This document shows positions 6,844-11,123 of a stretch of 11,123 nt of DNA, piece by piece. A program made the position numbers and the translations under genes. How positions within the stretch are numbered: the first letter of the stretch is position 1; every line of letters starts with the position of its first letter. The stretch is from Actinomycetes bacterium (lineage in GTDB: Bacteria; Actinomycetota; Actinomycetes; Actinomycetales; Cellulomonadaceae): assembly GCA_023430425.1 (NCBI GenBank), contig JAEZAR010000163.1, positions 1 through 11,123 on the forward strand, read 5' to 3'. Under the pieces are notes generated by a model. The model was not told the origin of the DNA, did no database searches, and was given only the letters and a program-made list of their open reading frames with translations.

Positions 6844-7046
6844 GCGCCGCGCGCTCCGTACCAGCGGCGTACCGGCGGCGAACGGTTCCCGTACACCTTG
6901 CGACGTACCGGACGGCGTGCATGCCGTCCCTGCGCGGTAGCCGACCACCACGTCGCGACGGAGGCGTCACCGATGGTGCCCGCAGCAGGCTCGGAGCAGC
7001 CGCAGGCACAGGGGTCCGCGGCCAGAGCGAGGAGGCGCTGAGGTGA
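6840..7046 (+). CDS. Possible small ORF, 68 residues, overlapping both neighbours (doubtful)
   Basis: This reading frame starts with an ATGA overlap on the ASCH-gene stop and ends with a GTGA overlap on the start of the downstream CPBP gene. GGAGAG lies seven bases before its ATG. That architecture favours translation or translational coupling. Against it, roughly a quarter of its third codon positions are A or T, far more than in neighbouring genes. The product is Arg/Ala/Gly-rich without recognisable domain or membrane segment, and the DNA carries palindromes and repeated GTAC motifs that look regulatory. It may be a coupling or leader ORF, a decayed gene, or simply an intergenic region. 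Confidence 0.25.
   Translation: MSAARSVPAAYRRRTVPVHLATYRTACMPSLRGSRPPRRDGGVTDGARSRLGAAAGTGVRGQSEEALR
6858..6929. promoter_or_regulatory. Cluster of GTAC motifs and palindromes upstream of the second CPBP gene
   Basis: GTAC occurs at 6858, 6869, 6891 and 6905; the first three are 11 and 22 bases apart, one and two helical turns. CCCGTAC (6888-6894) and GTACCGG (6905-6911) form an imperfect inverted repeat. GGACGGCGTGCATGCCGTCC (6910-6929) is a palindrome with perfect 7-bp outer arms, matching at 18 of 20 positions. This looks like a regulator-binding region 114-185 bases before the CPBP start. No classical -10/-35 pair stands out. Confidence 0.35.
7029..7035 (+). promoter_or_regulatory. Shine-Dalgarno deciding the GTG start of the second CPBP gene
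   Basis: GAGGAGG lies seven bases before GTG 7043. An in-frame ATG at 7088 is preceded only by a weaker GGGAG about ten bases away. The strong site and the overlap with the upstream stop favour GTG 7043; the residues gained are polar and precede the first membrane helix. Confidence 0.65.
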
Positions 7047-7978
7047 GCCGAGCGGCAGGCGGAGACCTGGACCGGGAGCGGACGGCGATGCGGATCCCCG
7101 CGCGCGACACGCCGTACGCGCGCCCAGCCGGCGCGCGCCCGGTCCGCCACGTGGTGGCGTTCTTCGTCCTGACGTACCTGCTGACCTGGCTGGCCTGGGT
7201 CCCCGCGGGCCTGGCCGCGCGCGGAGTGCTGGAGCTGCACGTGCCCGGCCTGGTGCTGCTGGTCGTCGGCGGGCTCGGTCCACTCGTGGCCGCCGTGGCG
7301 GTGGCCACGTGGTCCCGTGGACGGGCCGGCGTCGCGGCGCTGTTCCGGCAGCTCGACCCTCGCCGGACAGCCAAGCGGTGGTACGCGGCGGCCCTCCTCC
7401 TCCTGCCGGTGAACCTCGCGCCCGCTGCGTGGGTCGCCCTCACCACAGCCGACGGCCCCAGCACGGGCGACATGACTCAGGCACTCGCCGTCCTGCCGTT
7501 CCAGGTCGTCTTCGTCGCCCTCGTCGGGGGTGGCCTGGACGAGGAGATGGGCTGGCGCGCCTTCGCGCTGCCCGCGCTGCTGGGGCGCCGGCACGTCCCG
7601 GTCCTGGTCAACGTCGGCCTCGGCGTCGCCTGGGCGCTCTGGCACCTGCCCTTGTGGCTCGACCCCGCGAGCGCCCACGCGGCGTACCCGGTCTGGTTGT
7701 ACGTGCTGAAGACCGTCGGCCTCTCCGTCCTCATCGGGTGGATGTACGCCGGCTCCGGGGGCAGTCTGCTGGTCGCCGTCCTGGCGCACGCCGTCTCCAA
7801 CAGCGCGGACGGCGCGCGCTATCAGCTGCTCGGCGAGCGCAGCGCCGACCTCGACGGCCAGCTCGTCCTGACGGCGGCGACACTCGCCGCCGCTGCGGCC
7901 GTCACCTACCTGACCCGCGGCCGGCTCGGCGCCGACCGCCTCCGCGCACCGGCTCCCGACCGTCCGTCCCGAGCCTGA
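7043..7978 (+). CDS. CPBP (Abi) family intramembrane metalloprotease
   Basis: Second CPBP/Abi intramembrane protease of the window, complete at 311 residues. A polar N-terminal tail (1-34) precedes hydrophobic segments near 36-57, 68-89, 114-134, 147-164, 186-203, 215-235, 240-253 and 274-290. The catalytic motifs are intact: DEEMGWRAF (E167, E168, R172), WALWHLP (H201) and HAVSN (H249, N253). It differs clearly from the 1-831 copy in N-terminus and loops, so it is a distant paralogue rather than a recent duplicate. It lies in a same-strand run after the ASCH gene and before two small ORFs. Family function suggests cleavage of prenylated proteins or peptides, or self-immunity to peptides; no specific substrate can be inferred. 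Confidence 0.9.
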   Translation: MSRAAGGDLDRERTAMRIPARDTPYARPAGARPVRHVVAFFVLTYLLTWLAWVPAGLAARGVLELHVPGLVLLVVGGLGPLVAAVAVATWSRGRAGVAALFRQLDPRRTAKRWYAAALLLLPVNLAPAAWVALTTADGPSTGDMTQALAVLPFQVVFVALVGGGLDEEMGWRAFALPALLGRRHVPVLVNVGLGVAWALWHLPLWLDPASAHAAYPVWLYVLKTVGLSVLIGWMYAGSGGSLLVAVLAHAVSNSADGARYQLLGERSADLDGQLVLTAATLAAAAAVTYLTRGRLGADRLRAPAPDRPSRA

Positions 7979-7998
7979 GCCCGACCGAGGAGACGAGC

Positions 7999-8160
7999 AT
8001 GGCGCCGGGAAGACGACCATCACCGCAGCCGCTCCCGTCGCGGGTCGCCGCCGCCTGCGCCGTGACATCGAGGCGTGAGCCGGCACATGCAGGCGCGCAG
8101 GTAGGCCCCGGCGTCCTCGACGCCGACAGGTGGACACCGGAGAACGAGGAGAGCCCATGA
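7999..8160 (+). CDS. Possible small ORF, 53 residues, between the CPBP gene and an unknown gene (doubtful)
   Basis: ATG 7999 has GAGGAGA (7987-7993) five bases upstream, a strong ribosome site, and lies 20 bases after the CPBP stop. Its TGA overlaps the ATG of the next gene as ATGA. The predicted product is Pro/Ala/Arg-rich with one Cys, no membrane segment and no domain I recognise. About a quarter of third codon positions are A or T, so coding selection looks weak. It may be a small peptide, a coupling ORF, or a decayed gene. An inverted repeat, CGGCGTC-CTC-GACGCCG, lies within it at 8109-8125. Confidence 0.3.
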   Translation: MAPGRRPSPQPLPSRVAAACAVTSRREPAHAGAQVGPGVLDADRWTPENEESP

Positions 8161-8435
8161 CGCCCATGACGTCTTCGCCGCCGATCGCCCGCGAGTTCGT
8201 GCTCGGGCCGGTGGCGGACTGCCGCCTGGTCACGTTCCGGCTGGACAGTCCTGCCGCCGAGCCACCCCGGGCGGTGGTGTACATCACCCTGCGGGGCGAA
8301 GCGGAGGTGACGCCCGACGCACTGGACGCCTGGGCGAGCTGGTTGACCGAGCGCGCCGCCGAGCTGCGTGCGTCCGACGTGGGCACGACACGCGCACAGC
8401 CCCGGGCTCCTGCGGCCGCGGCCGGTCCGGGGTGA
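8157..8435 (+). CDS. Hypothetical protein, 92 residues
   Basis: I do not recognise a family. The start is ATG 8157, five bases after GAGGAG and overlapping the upstream small ORF stop as ATGA. A GTG at 8130 is in frame but lacks a comparable ribosome site. The protein looks genuinely folded: two strand-like segments, FVLGPVADCRLVTFRL (14-29) and AVVYITLRGEAEV (39-51), then an amphipathic helix from TPDALDAWASWL (52-63) to about residue 72. An Ala/Pro-rich tail follows. There is no signal peptide or membrane helix. It is the last plus-strand gene before the convergent AAA+/VWA operon. Confidence 0.6.
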   Translation: MTPMTSSPPIAREFVLGPVADCRLVTFRLDSPAAEPPRAVVYITLRGEAEVTPDALDAWASWLTERAAELRASDVGTTRAQPRAPAAAAGPG

Positions 8436-8482
8436 GGGCGGGCCGAGCGGACGATGCCGTGTCGACCGGCCGACGACAGCGG

Positions 8483-8514
8483 GGCTGCGGCGGGGGCCTC
8501 TCGCACACGCAGCC
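8483..8514. terminator. Weak hairpin between convergent genes, possible bidirectional terminator
   Basis: GGCTGCG (8483-8489) and CGCAGCC (8508-8514) form a 7-bp stem with an 18-base loop, midway in the 137-base gap between two convergent stops. There is no T-run and the loop is large, so support is mainly positional. Nothing else stands out in the gap. Confidence 0.25.
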
Positions 8515-8572
8515 GGCCGTGTTCCCACGCCGCGCCGGGTCACCGACGTGCGGGCCAGCGCCCGGGGGTCGC

Positions 8573-9826
8573 CTACTCCAGCCGGCACTCGACGCGCTCG
8601 GCCCAGGCGGGGGTCGGGGGCAGCACGTCCTCAGCGCGTCCCAGGAGCGCGATGACGACAGCCGCACCCGGGGGCGGCGTGGCGGGCCACGGGGTCTCGC
8701 CGTCGGTGAGCACGACGATCACCTCCGGACGCGGACGGGCCTCCGCGGCGACCGCGAGGCCCACCCGCAGGTCGGTGCCCCCGCCGCCCCCGAGCCGGAC
8801 GTCGACCGCCCGGCGCACGGTGCTCACCGCCTGCACGGCCGCGTCGACGGCGTGGACGGTCACGGCCGTCCCGCCCAGAGCCCGCAGGACGCCGTCGACC
8901 TCGCCCAGCGCCCTCCCCAGGAGCGCGTCGTCGACCGATGCCGAGGTGTCCACGACGAGCGACACCCGCGGGACTGGCCGACGCTGGCCCGGCAAGACGA
9001 TCCCCGGGCTCCGGTGCCGGGAGGGACGGGTGTACGTGTACTCCCCCCGACCCGCGGCGTACCCGACCGCGCGGCGAACCGCGCGCGCGAGGACCGGCTC
9101 CCAGGGGACGCGCGGTTCGAGCACCGAGCGTGCCCAGCGCCACGCCTCCCCCGGCTGTGTGCCGCGACGCCTGCGGTGCTCGCGGTACTCGATGGCGACC
9201 AGCCGCCGGATGTGCTGCGCGTCGACGACGGGTACCCCGGCGTGGGCGTCCACGTCGTCCGGGAGCTCGTGGGCGCGCCGGACGCCGTCGGCGCCGCTGC
9301 CGCACCCCTCGGACGGGGCGGGTCGGCCCGCCCCGGGGCGGTGGTCGTCGTCGGGCGCCGCGGGTGCGGGCAGGCGGGACAGGATCGCGTAGCCCTCCTC
9401 CGCGGACGCGCCGGGCGGCAGCCGCAGGTCGCGTGCGCAGGGCAAGCCCGCGGGGACCAGCAGGCTCGGCAGCAGGGTGGCGTGCACCGTGACGTCCGCC
9501 GCTGCGCGCCACTGCCCGGCCGTGTCGGCGCGGACCCCGAGGTCGCGGGCGCGGGTCGCGTGGTCGGCCAGCAGGTGCCAGACCAGGTGCGCCATCTCGC
9601 GGGCGACCTCGTGGACCGGGCACGCGACCAGCCAGTCGGGGTTCACGTAGAGCCGCCAGCGCTCGTCGACGGTGGCCGTGGGGACGTCAGGGCACGGGAC
9701 CGCGACCAGGGCGTACAGCGCGTGCGCCAGGTAGGCCTGGCCGCGCGGGGCGTCGGCGCCCCCGGCCTCCGACGACGAGACGAGCCAGAGCTTGGCCGCG
9801 GCCAGCCGGTCCAGGTCCAGGTCCAT
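8573..9826 (-). CDS. VWA-like domain protein of DUF2201 type, partner of the MoxR-type ATPase
   Basis: Protein of 417 residues with the layout of the DUF2201 family: an N-terminal metallopeptidase-like domain and a C-terminal von Willebrand A-like domain. The VWA metal site is complete: DTSAS (293-297), T351 in GGGGTDLR, and D375 in VVLTDGETPWP. Ahead of it, PWEPVLARAV (241-250) and the aromatic/basic stretch to about 283 resemble the family linker. The N-terminal domain has HEVAREMAHLVWH (72-84), but Arg replaces the second His of HExxH (R76), so zinc peptidase activity is doubtful. A linker (about 155-190) rich in Asp, Pro and Gly separates the halves. The ATG overlaps the ATPase stop by one base (TGATG). 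MoxR-VWA pairs remodel or load metals into client proteins; the client here is unknown. No membrane helix or signal peptide. Confidence 0.85.
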   Translation of the reverse strand: MDLDLDRLAAAKLWLVSSSEAGGADAPRGQAYLAHALYALVAVPCPDVPTATVDERWRLYVNPDWLVACPVHEVAREMAHLVWHLLADHATRARDLGVRADTAGQWRAAADVTVHATLLPSLLVPAGLPCARDLRLPPGASAEEGYAILSRLPAPAAPDDDHRPGAGRPAPSEGCGSGADGVRRAHELPDDVDAHAGVPVVDAQHIRRLVAIEYREHRRRRGTQPGEAWRWARSVLEPRVPWEPVLARAVRRAVGYAAGRGEYTYTRPSRHRSPGIVLPGQRRPVPRVSLVVDTSASVDDALLGRALGEVDGVLRALGGTAVTVHAVDAAVQAVSTVRRAVDVRLGGGGGTDLRVGLAVAAEARPRPEVIVVLTDGETPWPATPPPGAAVVIALLGRAEDVLPPTPAWAERVECRLE

Positions 9827-10959
9827 CAGGCCGCTCCGGGGAGCAACCCGGCGAGGGAGAGCGCGGGGGCGAAGACGGCGATCTCGGGCGGGACCGGCGC
9901 ACCCGCGGGGCGCACGCCGTCGCGCACGAGGGCCCGCACCACCGGCACGGCCGGGTCGACGCCGACGGCACCGGCCGCGGCGGAGCACAGGCGCACCGCC
10001 GCACCCCACCGCTCAGGGGTGGGCCGCCGCACGACCGCGCCCAGGACCGCCTGCAGGGTGACGTAGACCCGGTCGGGCCGCAGGCCCGTGAACTGCGCGG
10101 CTGCGACGTCGGCGAGGAGCACCTCGGGGTCGGGCAGGTCGAGGGCCGCCACCCACGTGAGGTACTCGTGCGCCGTCAGCTCCCCCACGCAGCCGGAGAC
10201 CAGGAGGCGCCGCACCTCGGCCGGGGCGCCGACGGCGGCGGCGAGCGCGAGGAGGCGTGCCGCGTGGTCCCAGGTGCGCGGCGTCGGGAAGGCACGTCCC
10301 CGCCCGTCGGCCGACCGCGGGATCGCCGACAGCTGCGACTCGCGCGCGCGCAGGAAGCCGGCGACCCGGACGAGCTCCGCGGCCCGGGCGTCCTCGAGGT
10401 CGGGGACGGCGTCGTACACGGGCAGGGCCGGCCAGCGCCCGGTGACGAGGCACTCGCCGTAGACGTCCAGCGGGAGCGACCAGTCGAGGTGGACGAACCG
10501 GTTGGCCGTCGGGGCGGCGAGCTCCCAGCCGGCCGCCGCGACGTCGGCCGGGTTCGCCGCCGCCACGAAGGACACGGTCTCGGGCAGGGTGAGAGCCCCC
10601 ACCTGGTAGTGCGTGAGCGGGCGGAGCGCGGCGGCCTGGAGCGCCGGGGACGCCGTGGAGAACTCGTCGAAGAAGGCGATGGCCGGGCCGTCGGCCGCCG
10701 CGAGGCGCCGGGCCCAGCCGGGCGGCGCCAGCTCCACGGTGCCCTGGCCGGTGACGACGGGCAGGCCGGCGAAGTCGCTCGGCTCGTAGTGGGACACGAC
10801 GAGCGACTCCACGTGCCACCCGTGCGCCGAGGCCGACTCGACGACGGCCGTCTTGCCCTCGCCGGGGTTGCCCCACAGCAGCACGGGGATCCGCGCGCTG
10901 ATGCAGATCCCCACGGCCTGCAGGACGTGCTCGTACTCCGTGCGGGTCCGGACGGTCAC
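9826..10959 (-). CDS. MoxR-type AAA+ ATPase (AAA_5-like)
   Basis: Cytoplasmic AAA+ ATPase of 377 residues. The nucleotide site is complete: Walker A GNPGEGKT (30-37), Walker B AFFDEF (95-100, D98/E99), sensor-1 N136 in AAANPAD, and a candidate arginine finger R154 in TANRFVHLDW. TPRTW (226-230) is a plausible sensor-2 region, and a helical C-terminal part runs to the end. The start is a GTG at 10959 whose GTGA overlaps the stop of the upstream gene; GGAGGAG lies directly upstream, spaced tightly. Its stop overlaps the start of the VWA protein by one base, so ATPase and VWA protein are made together, as in other MoxR-VWA pairs where the ATPase drives the VWA protein on a client. Family secure, client unknown. 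Confidence 0.9.
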   Translation of the reverse strand: MTVRTRTEYEHVLQAVGICISARIPVLLWGNPGEGKTAVVESASAHGWHVESLVVSHYEPSDFAGLPVVTGQGTVELAPPGWARRLAAADGPAIAFFDEFSTASPALQAAALRPLTHYQVGALTLPETVSFVAAANPADVAAAGWELAAPTANRFVHLDWSLPLDVYGECLVTGRWPALPVYDAVPDLEDARAAELVRVAGFLRARESQLSAIPRSADGRGRAFPTPRTWDHAARLLALAAAVGAPAEVRRLLVSGCVGELTAHEYLTWVAALDLPDPEVLLADVAAAQFTGLRPDRVYVTLQAVLGAVVRRPTPERWGAAVRLCSAAAGAVGVDPAVPVVRALVRDGVRPAGAPVPPEIAVFAPALSLAGLLPGAA

Positions 10960-11123
10960 AGCTCCTCCATCGCGTCGACGAGCCCGGCCGCGGAGGCGAT
11001 GCCCCGGCCGAGCGACTCCAGCACGCCGGCGCGGTCGCCGGCGAGGGCACTCATGACTCCGAGCTCGGTGCGCGAGGGCGGGCTGCCCAGCGCCGCGGCG
11101 TCGGTCTCCAGGCGGTCCAGCAG
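10956..11123 (-). CDS. C-terminal end of an unidentified protein, cut by window edge
   Basis: The frame is open from base 11123 to a TGA at 10958-10956, giving 55 residues. The visible end is mostly helical and acidic, starting LLDRLETDAAALG and ending LVDAMEEL, with no recognisable motif. Its TGA overlaps the ATPase start as GTGA, which makes it the upstream member of the same operon and supports the frame. Identity needs the sequence to the right. Confidence 0.6.
   Translation of the reverse strand: MLDRLETDAAALGSPPSRTELGVMSALAGDRAGVLESLGRGIASAAGLVDAMEEL

Noticed and set aside
8109..8125. Inverted repeat CGGCGTC-CTC-GACGCCG as a terminator
   Set aside because: Only a 7-bp stem, no T-run, and it sits upstream of a gene with a strong ribosome site in the same run; noted in the small ORF entry only.
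6821..8506. Long minus-strand open frame opposite the second CPBP gene (561 codons)
   Set aside because: It spans several real plus-strand genes, lacks any recognisable motif, and the plus strand carries intact CPBP motifs.
8432..10066. Long plus-strand open frame opposite the VWA protein (544 codons)
   Set aside because: No domain and shadow-like composition; the minus strand holds an intact VWA metal site and operon overlaps.

Overview
The window is very GC-rich, with G or C at nearly every third codon position in the clear genes, ATGA/GTGA start-stop overlaps, and a leaderless-looking start. It reads as chromosome of a high-GC Actinomycetota. A Cellulomonadaceae-like lineage is my impression only; no ribosomal or taxonomic marker gene is present.

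Layout. (1) 1-831, minus: a CPBP/Abi-type intramembrane protease, cut by the left edge. (2) 832-1112: a divergent intergenic region with a 16-bp palindrome and a probable leaderless promoter. (3) 1113-3778, plus: a two-component pair, an unusual duplicated NarL-type sensor kinase overlapped by a LuxR-type response regulator. (4) 3779-4033: an intergenic block with four 23-bp tandem repeats that decay downstream, then a palindrome beside the next ribosome binding site. (5) 4034-6280, plus: an MMPL/RND exporter, followed by a perfect 16-bp hairpin. (6) 6400-8435, plus: a tightly packed run with an ASCH-domain protein, a doubtful small ORF, a second CPBP protease, another doubtful small ORF, and an unrecognised 92-residue protein. 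(7) 8573-11123, minus and convergent: a VWA-like (DUF2201-type) protein, its MoxR-type AAA+ ATPase partner, and the C-terminal end of a further gene cut by the right edge; all three overlap by 1-4 bases.

How the genes may work together. The kinase/regulator pair sits directly upstream of the exporter, and a degenerate motif is shared between their two upstream regions. Regulation of the exporter by this pair is therefore plausible but unproven. CPBP proteases on both sides of this block suggest a membrane or envelope theme, possibly peptide handling or self-protection. The minus-strand AAA+/VWA pair is a separate, translationally coupled unit of the MoxR-VWA type, which generally acts as an ATP-driven remodelling or chaperone machine; its client is not evident. 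No tRNA, rRNA, transposase, integrase or CRISPR was seen. The least ordinary items are the kinase with an internal degenerate copy of its own input and dimerisation region, the repeat array, and the VWA protein with a broken HExxH-like motif.
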